Shown: positions 53,207-61,833 of the stretch, one piece after another | Position numbering within the stretch: the first letter of the stretch is position 1 | Layout of the letters: each line of letters opens with the position of its first letter | NCBI GenBank assembly: GCA_965217095.1 | Contig: OZ244235.1 | Span: 1-64,000 of the forward strand | Direction of reading: 5' to 3' | DNA: 64,000 bases | DNA from: CAYNZV01 sp965217095 | GTDB taxonomy: Bacteria > Latescibacterota > UBA2968 > UBA8231 | Notes under the pieces: model-generated | What the model was told of the DNA's origin: nothing | Seen by the model: the letters and a program-made list of their open reading frames with translations, nothing else | The model's database searches: none | Program-made: the position numbers and the translations under genes

Positions 53207-54184
53207 TCAGCTGCGATACCAGGCGATCGCTTCTTCGAGCGCAGTTCGAATGGAGGTGTATGTGATGTTGAGTTCGCATTCGGCCTTGCTGCCATCGGCC
53301 TCGATCCCCTCTTTGATGGTTCTCATCTGATCGGCAGCCATTCCCCACTTGGGCGTCTTCTTGGTGATGTTCGACAGGGCTGTAAGAGCAGCTGAGTTGA
53401 GCGCGACGAGTGGCCTTGGCATCTGCATCCTGGGCAACGGAACGCCCGAAATCTCGCTGACCATTCGGTTGAATTCCCGCATCCTCAGGCGCTCGCCGCA
53501 AACCAGGTACTTTTCACCCACGTTTCCCTCTATCTCCAACGCCCGCACGATCGCTTCCGCGACATCCTTGACGTGTACCCACGATATGGTCGAGTCGTCG
53601 AACACCCGGGTCGGAAGCCCCCGGTTGATCAGGTCCGATACGTATTGACCGCTGGCTTTGGTGTCGCCTGGCCCCACGACACCACCGGGGTAGAGCATCA
53701 ATACCGGTAGTTTCTTCTCCTCGTGAAGTTTCCATGCAATGAGATCCCCTTCGTGCTTGGTACGGGCGTACTCGCTGAACTGAACCGGACCCACGGGTGT
53801 CTCTTCCGTGAACGGCAGCTCCGCCGGCTTGCCGTAGGTCACAACCGAGCTTACGTGGGCGACCTTGGAGACACCGGTTTCCAGGGCTGCCTCCATGACA
53901 TTTCGCGTACCTTCGACATTGACCTCGGCGTAGATCTCCCGCCTCGGTTCCCAAAATGAGTAGACGTTAGCCAGGTTTGCTACCCAGTCACACCCCTTCA
54001 TTCCGCCCAACAGCGACCCCCGGTCGGTCACGTCGCCAGTCACGAGGGTCATCCCCAGCTTCTGCAGCTCGACCACATTGCTGGACGATCTGACCAGGCA
54101 AGAGACCTGGTGGCTCGTAGTTGAGAGTCGCCTGGCCAGGTGAAGACCTATGAATCCCGTTGCCCCGGTTACCAGAATCTTCAT
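53207..54184 (-). CDS. NAD-dependent epimerase/dehydratase (extended SDR)
   Basis: A 325-residue extended SDR. Rossmann motif ILVTGATGFIGLHLARRL, VTGDVTD, NVEGTRNVMEAALE, the serine HVSSVVTYG and YARTKHEGD (Y-x3-K). It resembles dihydroflavonol-reductase-like or NAD-epimerase proteins; substrate not assigned. Its ATG overlaps the stop of the upstream lipoprotein frame (ATGA), so they are probably coupled. The GDPD start lies 19 bases after its stop. Confidence 0.88.
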   Translation of the reverse strand: MKILVTGATGFIGLHLARRLSTTSHQVSCLVRSSSNVVELQKLGMTLVTGDVTDRGSLLGGMKGCDWVANLANVYSFWEPRREIYAEVNVEGTRNVMEAALETGVSKVAHVSSVVTYGKPAELPFTEETPVGPVQFSEYARTKHEGDLIAWKLHEEKKLPVLMLYPGGVVGPGDTKASGQYVSDLINRGLPTRVFDDSTISWVHVKDVAEAIVRALEIEGNVGEKYLVCGERLRMREFNRMVSEISGVPLPRMQMPRPLVALNSAALTALSNITKKTPKWGMAADQMRTIKEGIEADGSKAECELNITYTSIRTALEEAIAWYRS

Positions 54185-54555
54185 GGGTCTTCGTTTTCCG
54201 TGGTCAGGATCACTAAGGAACCTTGGTCACCAAGATCGACGTTGACCGTTCCCGGCCCCACGGCCGAGACACTCTGCTGAGAGTCTGTACACCGCTGCGT
54301 CGAACGTCCGCGCTCTGCGTCAACATCAATTCCGACGACTCCAGTGCAACGCCAGCTCAGGCGAACAGGTCCATCGGGTAAACTATAGCCACCGCTATTG
54401 CCGATACGTGCAGAAATGCCAACCTAGAGGGTATCGCCTGGCGCCAGCGTCGTGGAGGGTTCTCCAATGTTCGACGTCGTGACCTTCTTCTCCGTGGAGC
54501 AACCAGCACTCAGCAGAAAGGCCAGCGGGAGAAAAAGAAAGGTGCCTCTGGCCAT
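54181..54555 (-). pseudogene. Lipoprotein of unknown function, frameshifted
   Basis: From ATG 54555: MARGTFLFLPLAFLLSAGC, a signal peptide with lipobox LSAGC, then STEKKVTTSNIGEPSTTLA and a stop at 54424-54426. A one-base shift there opens VGISARIGNSGGYSLPDG and continues as a beta-rich domain to a TGA that overlaps the epimerase start as ATGA. The corrected protein would be about 124 residues, probably an Ig-like lipoprotein. Confidence 0.55.
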
Positions 54556-54611
54556 CACCGCTTGTTATCGTGTTCCAGGGAAAAGTGTGGAGCTCGCGCA
54601 CTCATCCGGGA

Positions 54612-55481
54612 TCAATGCTGCTCCGAGCTATCGAAGTCGATCGCCAGCGCGTCTCCCACTGCTCGGTAGCCGATCTTGGTGTATATGCTGTTCGAGGTGG
54701 GGTTGGCCAGGTCGGTATAAAGGCTGCAGAACGAATAGCTCTCTGAGAGCAACTTCTGAGTCAGTGCATGGACACATGATGAGGCGTACCCCTTGTTCCG
54801 ATTTCCTGGAGGAGTATACACTTTATTAATGGTTATGCCATGCCGGGTCGCGCGGGATTTCGCGGCCAGCGAAACAGGCTCCCCATCTTCCCAGATATAC
54901 AGCTGTTGTTCCTCGATGTATCTGGCCGTACTGCTCTGGGCCTGCGCAACATCGATTGGTTCGCCGATCGCCTCCGAAAACGCCTGGACCCATTGCGTCA
55001 TGAGATCACGATCGGCCATCGATGCGACCCGCAGGAATCCCGAAGATAGAGGAAGATCCGAGACCTCCCGAATCTCGAAGACACGCATCCGCATGGAGAT
55101 ATCGACCGAGAGCCTGGGCACCTCTTTTGACCAGGCGGTCACAAAGGCAGTGGCCTCCGACGCGGGTCCGACAACGCCGGGTGTGGGAGCGTCATTGGAC
55201 TGCAGGTGTGCCACGATCCCAGCGGTGCACATCTCGTGGCTCGCTTCCAGTCGGCTCAGGATGATCCTCTTCGGAGGTGTCATAACCGCAACGCCTGCAG
55301 GTTGGCCGTTGTCCAGTACACTAAGTAATAGCGCCGGATCAGGACCATAAAAAAGTGGGTTTTCAGCCAGGGTGTGGACCAGCCCGAGCGGCAGACTGTT
55401 TTCACTTTCGCGGTTCTCGAGGAAGGAACCGGAGAGAGAGATGAGCTCGCTCGCATGGCGGTGTGATAGGATCTCGATCAT
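54612..55481 (-). CDS. GNAT family N-acetyltransferase
   Basis: A 289-residue protein with a divergent N-terminal half and a C-terminal GNAT fold: KVYTPPGNRNKGYASSCVHALTQKLL is motif A (acetyl-CoA loop) and NSIYTKIGYRAVGD the closing strand. Typical of FR47-like GNATs. Substrate unknown. No strong ribosome-binding site at ATG 55481. Confidence 0.85.
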   Translation of the reverse strand: MIEILSHRHASELISLSGSFLENRESENSLPLGLVHTLAENPLFYGPDPALLLSVLDNGQPAGVAVMTPPKRIILSRLEASHEMCTAGIVAHLQSNDAPTPGVVGPASEATAFVTAWSKEVPRLSVDISMRMRVFEIREVSDLPLSSGFLRVASMADRDLMTQWVQAFSEAIGEPIDVAQAQSSTARYIEEQQLYIWEDGEPVSLAAKSRATRHGITINKVYTPPGNRNKGYASSCVHALTQKLLSESYSFCSLYTDLANPTSNSIYTKIGYRAVGDALAIDFDSSEQH

Positions 55482-55589
55482 GAGTCCGTCGCAGTATTGT
55501 CGTCCACTTTACGCGAGTCCAGGGCGCCCGCCTGCGGGAATGCCATCCTGATTGGCACGACTTCGTTCACCGGGTCGCATCGTTTCTCC

Positions 55590-56435
55590 TCAGGGAGCTA
55601 GCGCGCGAGCAATCTCCTGATTGATCCAGTTAGCTGATGAACGGGCGAAAAGCCAAAGTCGGACGCGCTCGCTATCCACCTCCAGCAAATCGGCGAATCG
55701 CCGCACAAGTCCTAGCGGATCCGCCCGCAGCCGTTCCTCACAATTGAAGAGATGCTGGGTTGCATCGTACGCCGGATCCCCGACGAACGGCTTCGGATCG
55801 ATGACCAGCCATGGCTCACGTTGCGCCTCTAGCACGTTGCCCGCATGCAGGTCAGTCGCCAACAGCACCTGTCTAGGAGCCGTACGTGAAAGCTCCTGAA
55901 ACAACCGAAGTGCCTCGCGGACCAGGCCAGGGTCAAACCACTGGTCCTCCTTCTTGAGTGTCGATTCACTCCAGTCGTCGAGCATGGTGGTCAACGGACG
56001 GAACGGATGAGCCTCGGCTGGCGTGCGCCAGAGTCGTCGCAACATTCCAGCAATAACGACATCCTGCTCGGGCTCGGATCTCTCACGCAGTACCGTTCCC
56101 GGCTCACAGCGCTCCAGCAGCATCGCGTTGAGTTCGACGTCGTCCTCCAGAACCCAGACGGTTGGTTCCCCGTTCCAGAAGCGTAGTCCTTGGATCTCAT
56201 GCGTCGCTTCCATGTGGGGCATCCCGAGCTTTATGATCGCCGTGGAGCCATCCGCGCGCCCTACAGGCGCCACCCAGGAGCAGGTAACTTCGTCCCCGTC
56301 TATGGGCGCACCAAGTTTGATGGACCAGCGCTGTTCCAACTCATGAAGAGCGCTGGGAAGTTGCTCAAACCACGCCATTCTCTCCGGGTTACCTTCGCAG
56401 ATCTTGGCGATTTTCTTTGGAATCGGTATGTCCAC
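55590..56435 (-). CDS. Aminoglycoside/streptomycin 6-kinase-like phosphotransferase (APH(6)-like)
   Basis: A 281-residue APH(6)/hydroxyurea-kinase-type protein. The catalytic loop LLATDLHAGNVLEAQREPWLVIDPKPFVGDPAYD has the HAGN and D-P-K pattern used to phosphorylate the 6-hydroxyl of streptomycin. ATP-site features are weaker (WVAPVGRADGSTAIIKLGMPH). Full length. Chromosomal copies of this kind often have unknown natural substrates, so resistance is only a possibility. Confidence 0.8.
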   Translation of the reverse strand: MDIPIPKKIAKICEGNPERMAWFEQLPSALHELEQRWSIKLGAPIDGDEVTCSWVAPVGRADGSTAIIKLGMPHMEATHEIQGLRFWNGEPTVWVLEDDVELNAMLLERCEPGTVLRERSEPEQDVVIAGMLRRLWRTPAEAHPFRPLTTMLDDWSESTLKKEDQWFDPGLVREALRLFQELSRTAPRQVLLATDLHAGNVLEAQREPWLVIDPKPFVGDPAYDATQHLFNCEERLRADPLGLVRRFADLLEVDSERVRLWLFARSSANWINQEIARALAP

Positions 56436-56497
56436 GGGACAGCTCGTTGTATGCGCGAACCAAAGGAATTAGAGGACGGAGGCCCCGAGCCAAAGAC

Positions 56498-57319
56498 CTA
56501 GCTCAAAGGGATCAAGTAACGCTCTTGATTCGAAAAAGCGACCTCGGCTTCGACGCCGGACTTTCGCAGGATGTCGGCTGCCTCGTCGAAATGGTCGCAG
56601 ATATACTCGCATCGATGCGAGTCGCTTCCAATGCTCATAACCCGTCCTCCTAACTCGACGTACCGCTCAATCGTCCATTGGGCGGGCATGGGTTCGCCCA
56701 CACGGTCTCGCAACGTGCTCGTATTGATCTCCGGTGGAATATCCGCGGCGATGGCCGTGCGCAAGACCTCATCCATGAGATCTCCGTGCCGGCGAATATC
56801 GAAGGTGTTCCAGAAACGCTGCGTATACCGTTTGGCCATGTCCATGTGACTCAACACGTCAAACGGTAGTTCACCCTTCTCCTTCAGTTCCAGACAGAAT
56901 TGGAGAGCGCTCAGCACCTCCTCCAGGTAGAATCGGGTCAGTTCGTGACAGTCGGACCACTGATCCTGGTCATGCACTGGTTTGTTGTCGGCCCAGTGAA
57001 TGCTGAGAAGCACGAGATCGAACTGGCGATCCGCCAAATATTCGAGGATCTCGGAGATAATGAGAGGCTGATAACACACCTCGATGCCAAGTCCTATCTC
57101 CAGCCGGCCGGCGAACTCTTCTCGCAATGCAGACACCGATTCGGAAATAGCAGAGTAGTCCCAAATGCAACTTGGGCGGTCCCGCGGATGCATATCGTAG
57201 TGCTCGGTAAACGTAAGTCCACTCAACCCGCGGGTGATCGCCTGGAGGCAATTCCCCCTGGGATCTGCCTCCGAATCGATAGAAAAGCGAGAATGCAAAT
57301 GTTGATCACGCAAGTTCAT
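56498..57319 (-). CDS. PHP-family phosphoesterase (histidinol-phosphatase-like)
   Basis: A 273-residue PHP protein: DQHLHSRFSIDSEADP supplies the first histidines, FTEHYDMHPRD, GIEVCYQP and SIHWADNKPVHD further ligands, DVLSHMDMAKRY and IGSDSHRCEY the last. This is the HisK/HisJ-like arrangement that hydrolyses L-histidinol phosphate, but no other his gene is nearby. ATG 57319 was preferred for its fit to the family; a GTG 15 bases upstream is also open. Confidence 0.82.
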   Translation of the reverse strand: MNLRDQHLHSRFSIDSEADPRGNCLQAITRGLSGLTFTEHYDMHPRDRPSCIWDYSAISESVSALREEFAGRLEIGLGIEVCYQPLIISEILEYLADRQFDLVLLSIHWADNKPVHDQDQWSDCHELTRFYLEEVLSALQFCLELKEKGELPFDVLSHMDMAKRYTQRFWNTFDIRRHGDLMDEVLRTAIAADIPPEINTSTLRDRVGEPMPAQWTIERYVELGGRVMSIGSDSHRCEYICDHFDEAADILRKSGVEAEVAFSNQERYLIPLS

Positions 57320-57404
57320 CCCCTGGAAAAACACTTATGCGAGTGAATAGTGTCAAAGTATTTCTCGTCGTCAGGCGGGGATCCACCTGTGTGGATCGCT
57401 CCTG

Positions 57405-58385
57405 TTAGAATACCGCCATCCAGGTGGGCCGCGATGGCGGAGAGAGCACCTCGAGGTGGATGTTGAGTTTCCTGATATCCAGATCTTCGATGGTTTCTTT
57501 GACGCCCCGCGCGTATTGATGCAACAAAACCGGATAGGACTGGTTCGCTTGCTGTTTGGGTGTCAACGCAACCGGCTCCAAGCCAAGATCCTCTAGCCCC
57601 TCCTGGTAGATCTCCGAGATCTCCGCAGCGATGGCTGACCATTGACCTATCTGTTTATAGCCCTTCTGAATGAGAGGCAGACAAGTGGCAGCGGGTCCGG
57701 AAAGACGACTGAATTCTCGATACAGCCATTTGTGATACGGGGCATATTGGTGAGCCAGCAGAAAGCCGACCTTCATGGCGTAGGTAGAGAATCGACACCA
57801 GTACATCGAAGCAGCGATCTCGTCGCCTCTGGCTTCCGCCCGCGGCAGATGTTTGGTGCCCCACTCGCCAAGCCAGGCGAGGCCAGCACTGAGCCTTTTC
57901 TTCCATACGTCGCTCGGATACGCCGCAAAAGATTGAAATCTCCGGGTGGCTTCCTCGGTAGCATCGTAAAAAACGGGACGGTGCGTTATCTCAAATAGGT
58001 GCTCTTCGGGAATGTGAAGCCAGTCGACGTCATGTTCCGGTGCGGTCGCGCGTCCAACGACCGAGATTACGTACTCGTCGAGCTGCTCAACCACACAAGC
58101 CCTCTTCGGAATCTTTGTCCAGCCAAATCCGTTGTACTCTTGCGGCAGTCGATCGAGTATCTCCTGCAAAGACCGGGCGAATCGTTCGTGCGCAGCCCCA
58201 GACAGCCAGACTCCGAATCCTGGACCCCAACCGTGGTCTCGAGAGATCTCGTCATCGTTACCATGGCACTGAGAACCTCCAAACATGCCCGCCGCAATGA
58301 ACGGAGTGCATTCAGGAAGGTCTCTCTGGATAGCCGGAAGACCAACATCATTGAAGAATTTTTCACACAGATCGCGCCCCTTCAA
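57405..58385 (-). CDS. DUF4037 nucleotidyltransferase-like protein
   Basis: A 326-residue DUF4037 protein. The N-terminal nucleotidyltransferase-like core shows FGGSQCHGNDDEISRDHGWG, a G-S then D-x-E/D-D pattern, followed by a long helical C-terminal domain. TTG 58385 is the likely start: AGGAG lies 13 bases before it, and anything further upstream runs into the Nudix gene. Function unknown; no signal peptide. Confidence 0.75.
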   Translation of the reverse strand: MKGRDLCEKFFNDVGLPAIQRDLPECTPFIAAGMFGGSQCHGNDDEISRDHGWGPGFGVWLSGAAHERFARSLQEILDRLPQEYNGFGWTKIPKRACVVEQLDEYVISVVGRATAPEHDVDWLHIPEEHLFEITHRPVFYDATEEATRRFQSFAAYPSDVWKKRLSAGLAWLGEWGTKHLPRAEARGDEIAASMYWCRFSTYAMKVGFLLAHQYAPYHKWLYREFSRLSGPAATCLPLIQKGYKQIGQWSAIAAEISEIYQEGLEDLGLEPVALTPKQQANQSYPVLLHQYARGVKETIEDLDIRKLNIHLEVLSPPSRPTWMAVF

Positions 58386-58401
58386 CGTTCCTAACTCCTG
58401 T

Positions 58402-58980
58402 TTAGCCGGCGTATTCCCGCTCGACCGGCATGGGACGCAAGTCCCCCTCGAGAAAGCGCCCAACAATGTATCGATCTGAATCAAAGGCCATATCGGGAAG
58501 ATCTTCCACCGAGGATACCCACTGCAGTTCTTCAAGGTCGTCCCCGGGCGCATGGTCACCTCCAACGACCCGACCTTGTAGCACGATGACCAGCGTCTGT
58601 AGGTCAGGAGCGAGAAAATTGGAAACGACGTTGATTATCGCTTCGACTTCGACCACAAGCCCGGTCTCTTCAAACACCTCACGCCGCGCCGCCGAGAGGA
58701 AATCCTCACCAAACTCGATGAATCCGCCTGGCAGACACCACTTGCCGGGTTCGAAGCTGTCCTTGCCTCGTTTGCCGACGAGGACCTGCCCGTTCCTATG
58801 CACAATCGTCACAGCACCGGGCAACGGGTTCTCGTACTCCACGGCTCCGCACGAATCACAGATTCTGGAATTTGACGGAACGTCGGAGTCGAATAGAGTA
58901 CCGCACCTCGAACAGAACGATTTCGGTTCGTGAGTGTACTTCGCAACGTCGTTGACGTTGAATACCTGTCGTGTCCTCAA
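58402..58980 (-). CDS. Nudix hydrolase with zinc ribbon (NudC-like)
   Basis: A 192-residue Nudix enzyme. An N-terminal zinc ribbon (FCSRCG...ICDSCG, residues 22-45) precedes the Nudix box GGFIEFGEDFLSAARREVFEETGLV, which binds Mg2+ for pyrophosphate cleavage. The zinc ribbon recalls NADH pyrophosphatase, but the NudC SQPWPFPxS motif is absent, so NADH specificity is not supported. Start TTG 58980; it begins four bases after the HAD stop. Confidence 0.88.
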   Translation of the reverse strand: MRTRQVFNVNDVAKYTHEPKSFCSRCGTLFDSDVPSNSRICDSCGAVEYENPLPGAVTIVHRNGQVLVGKRGKDSFEPGKWCLPGGFIEFGEDFLSAARREVFEETGLVVEVEAIINVVSNFLAPDLQTLVIVLQGRVVGGDHAPGDDLEELQWVSSVEDLPDMAFDSDRYIVGRFLEGDLRPMPVEREYAG

Positions 58981-58984
58981 TCTC

Positions 58985-59677
58985 TCACCGCAACAGGGAC
59001 GCTAGTGTGGCAAGATCCTGCACATGGTAAGTGGGACGGATCTCTTCACGTGAAGATCGTTGTTCGGTTGGATTGAACCAGCAAGTTTGCATGCCCACCT
59101 CGAGGGCACCCACAACGTCATTGTCAAACGAATCGCCGACATACAATGCCTCATCGGGGGATAGCGAAAGTAGAGAAAGTGCATGGTGGAAAATGCGGGG
59201 ATCCGGCTTCGATACACCGACGTCTTCGGAAAGCACCACACACTCGAACGCGGAACGTATACCTAACGACTCGAGCTTGGTATACTGCACGTCCGCGAGC
59301 CCATTTGAGATGATGCCCAGGCTGAATCTCGGCGCGAGCTCTTCAATGAGTTGTCTGGCACCGGGAACAGGAGCATCCAAGGTGGGGTACTCGTTGACGT
59401 AGATCTCGGCGATATCGCGGGCATGGCTGGTACGCAATCCCAGAGCCCCGAGAAATATCTCCGCCCGGCACAATCGAATGTTTGTACCCGGCGGACCTGC
59501 CTGGTACTCCTCGTCCGATATGCGGTCAGACTCCAGAAATTCTGCCAACAGCCGGTCGGCATGGATACTGTCGAACAGCTCCCGGTTGCGGTCCGTGATG
59601 ATCTCGAGATCCATTCGTTGAGCCAACTCTCGATCGAACAAGGTGTCGTCAACGTCGAGCAAGACGCCCCTAATCAC
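58985..59677 (-). CDS. HAD-superfamily hydrolase
   Basis: A 230-residue HAD phosphatase of the YjjG/haloacid-dehalogenase-like subfamily. Motif I LLDVDDTLFD, motif II GIISNGL, lysine in SEDVGVSKPDPRIF, motif IV YVGDSFDNDVVGA. The start GTG 59677 was chosen from GGAAGG upstream and because family members begin near this point; the open stretch beyond is low-complexity. Substrate unknown. Confidence 0.87.
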   Translation of the reverse strand: MIRGVLLDVDDTLFDRELAQRMDLEIITDRNRELFDSIHADRLLAEFLESDRISDEEYQAGPPGTNIRLCRAEIFLGALGLRTSHARDIAEIYVNEYPTLDAPVPGARQLIEELAPRFSLGIISNGLADVQYTKLESLGIRSAFECVVLSEDVGVSKPDPRIFHHALSLLSLSPDEALYVGDSFDNDVVGALEVGMQTCWFNPTEQRSSREEIRPTYHVQDLATLASLLR

Positions 59678-59682
59678 GCCCG

Positions 59683-60450
59683 TTAAACCTTCCGTAAATA
59701 CCAGATGTATCCACCGAATTTCAACGTCTTCTCCTGTTCTTGAAAAAATGGCGCTAAAGATGTCTTCACTGCCACTCGAATGCACCTCTCCCTCTTACTT
59801 GAGGCCAGGGCAACCGCGATATTCGACTGGGTAAACAGATAGTCCACAAACCCATCCATGGTGAACCTCACTGCATTCGTGTAATCTTCTGAGCTCGTGA
59901 ATTCGAAGCCGTACCCCAGTGCTTCGTCGCGAGAAAACGGGGACTCGTTTCTTGGCGGCTTTGGATACTCCTTGAGGAATTACTCCTCGTACCACTGAGA
60001 AAATCCTAAATCATCATTCATAATCCCTTGGTTTGTGTTGTCGTAGACCACCACAAAACAGCCCGCTTTCAAATTCCTCCTTGCCTCTTTGAAGAAACTG
60101 GGCCGTTGAATCCAGTTGATGGCTCCGGACAAGGTGATCAGCTCGAATTCATAGTTGAAAGGTAGACTTTCCGCGGCACAGCTACAGTAGGTCACTCCGC
60201 CGTATTCAATCGCAGACCGTAACATCGAGCTGGAAGAATCCACGCCCACAACCTTTTTGGCAATCTCGGTTAGAGCAATAGTCGAAAGCCCCGCTCCGCA
60301 TCCTACGTCCAAAGCTTTTCCAAGTTTGTCTCCGATTGAAAGTGTGGACTTCACCCGCCCGATTACTTCGGGATGAAAAAACGGCCTGTTTCGGGCGTAA
60401 CCGTTGGCTATTGCGTGCGTGTTGAAGTAGGACATCCCTACTGGAGGCAT
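59683..60450 (-). pseudogene. Class I SAM methyltransferase with in-frame stop
   Basis: Frame from 60450 encodes a UbiE/Methyltransf_11-type enzyme: ALDVGCGAGLSTIAL is motif I, VGVDSSSSML motif II, FELITLSGAINWI motif III. A TAA at 59980-59982 ends it at residue 156, but the same frame continues for 99 codons (FLKEYPKPPRNESPFS to FGGYIWYLRKV), the expected C-terminal domain. This is a point nonsense change, not an indel. The product as read would probably be inactive. Confidence 0.75.
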
Positions 60451-60486
60451 CTCCTCAGGCGCAACCGATCAGAGGGTGATTTCCGA

Positions 60487-60921
60487 TCAATCGTGCTTCA
60501 ACGGTTTCTGGAAGAATATTCGGCTGTGATCGGGCGGCAGGTTTGCGATCTCGCCCCAGGCCAGGTAGCCGTTCTTTCGATAGAAGTCTGGCGCTTGAAA
60601 ACTCAGTGAGTCCACAAAGGCTCCCATGCATCCACGGTTAACTGCTTCTTTCTCCGCCAAGGCCAGCAACCTCGAGCCAATCTGCTGATGGCGGTGGCTT
60701 TCGTTGACCCACAGTATGCCGATATGTAGCCACCGCCAGAACGTCTCGCCCAACAGGCCACCCCGAATCGCGCCCTTGTCGTCGCGGGCAAAAATCGCAA
60801 GCTGCTTGAGGTTGTCGGGGCCGGCGAATGGTCCGTTGTAGTCGTTCAATCCATCGCGAACGATCTGGCGATCCTCCTCTCGAGGGTCTGCTTCTATCGC
60901 GAACTCGATAGCCTCTTCCAT
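60487..60921 (-). CDS. GNAT family N-acetyltransferase
   Basis: A 144-residue GNAT: LGETFWRWLHIGILWVNESHRHQQIGSRLLALAEKEAVNRGC contains the beta4 strand and the acetyl-CoA loop (HRHQQIGS in place of the usual RGxGxG/A), and FYRKNGYLAWGEI closes the fold. Substrate unknown. It follows the longer GNAT gene by 17 bases on the same strand, so probably one transcript. Confidence 0.88.
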   Translation of the reverse strand: MEEAIEFAIEADPREEDRQIVRDGLNDYNGPFAGPDNLKQLAIFARDDKGAIRGGLLGETFWRWLHIGILWVNESHRHQQIGSRLLALAEKEAVNRGCMGAFVDSLSFQAPDFYRKNGYLAWGEIANLPPDHSRIFFQKPLKHD

Positions 60922-60938
60922 TGCGAGTGCAGCCTATG

Positions 60939-61817
60939 TTACAGCTTCTTGGACCAGCCGTAGGTCCAGTCCGACACCTCAAACCCGAAATTGCTGTAGA
61001 ATACGAAGGCTCTGTGGTTGTCCCACGCCGTACTGATTCCCATGCGCCGATATCCCAAAGCATAGGAATCATTCAATGTCTGCTGAAGAAGGAATTTTCC
61101 AACGCCCTTGCCCAGCCAGTCTACAAACCCTCGATCTTCTACCTCCTCGCACCGCTGGGTCTCCGCGCTGGAAATTATGCAACACTGACCGACTTCCTTC
61201 CCGTCGATCCATGCTGAGTTCTTCAGCCCGGGCAACACGCCCTGACCTGGCGCCTCTTCGGATCTCACTGCAAGATCCTGAACTACGGGAGCAGGATCAT
61301 TCGATTCAACAAGACGGCGATCCAAGAAAACTTCACCGTCACACTTCTCATAGTTCTGTATCGCAAACAATGCCTGAACGTGACCGATACGATCTGAAAG
61401 GTAAGCCGGCGAATGATGGTAGAATGGCAAGAGAAAGCGTTGGTGGAATGCGACAATCGACGTTGCCCCTGCATCGGTCAGAATGGATTCGATGCGATCG
61501 AGCAGCAACTGTCCATACGATCTGTTGCCTGGTTCAAAGGTCAGGAATCGAATGGCTCCTGCTTCAACGCGGTCTGCCTCATTCACAGCTACCCCTGCGT
61601 GGGCGAATCCGGTCACAGTCTCGCCTTCCATCGCGGCAAGGCAGTATTGGGACCGCATGTCTTTCGGACCACTGCTCTGAGTGTGCAATACCGGTTCAAG
61701 CGCCTTGGCAAAGATTACAGTACTGACCGGACGGCAGTGCACAACCGGCTCAATCGTCTGGTTGTAAAGTGCGCACATCGGTTCTGCCAAACCCGGATGG
61801 TACTTCACGATATCCAT
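60939..61817 (-). CDS. GNAT family N-acetyltransferase
   Basis: A 292-residue protein with two GNAT-like halves: RFLTFEPGNRSYGQLLLDRIESIL and DRGFVDWLGKGVGKFLLQQTLNDSYALGY, the second with a normal acetyl-CoA loop and VFYSNFGFEVSDWTYGW. ATG 61817 has GAGG upstream and lies 16 bases after the nitrilase stop. Tandem GNAT folds occur in mycothiol-synthase-like enzymes, but this cannot be taken as evidence of that function. Confidence 0.85.
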   Translation of the reverse strand: MDIVKYHPGLAEPMCALYNQTIEPVVHCRPVSTVIFAKALEPVLHTQSSGPKDMRSQYCLAAMEGETVTGFAHAGVAVNEADRVEAGAIRFLTFEPGNRSYGQLLLDRIESILTDAGATSIVAFHQRFLLPFYHHSPAYLSDRIGHVQALFAIQNYEKCDGEVFLDRRLVESNDPAPVVQDLAVRSEEAPGQGVLPGLKNSAWIDGKEVGQCCIISSAETQRCEEVEDRGFVDWLGKGVGKFLLQQTLNDSYALGYRRMGISTAWDNHRAFVFYSNFGFEVSDWTYGWSKKL

Positions 61818-61833
61818 ACGAAGGCCTCGCTCG

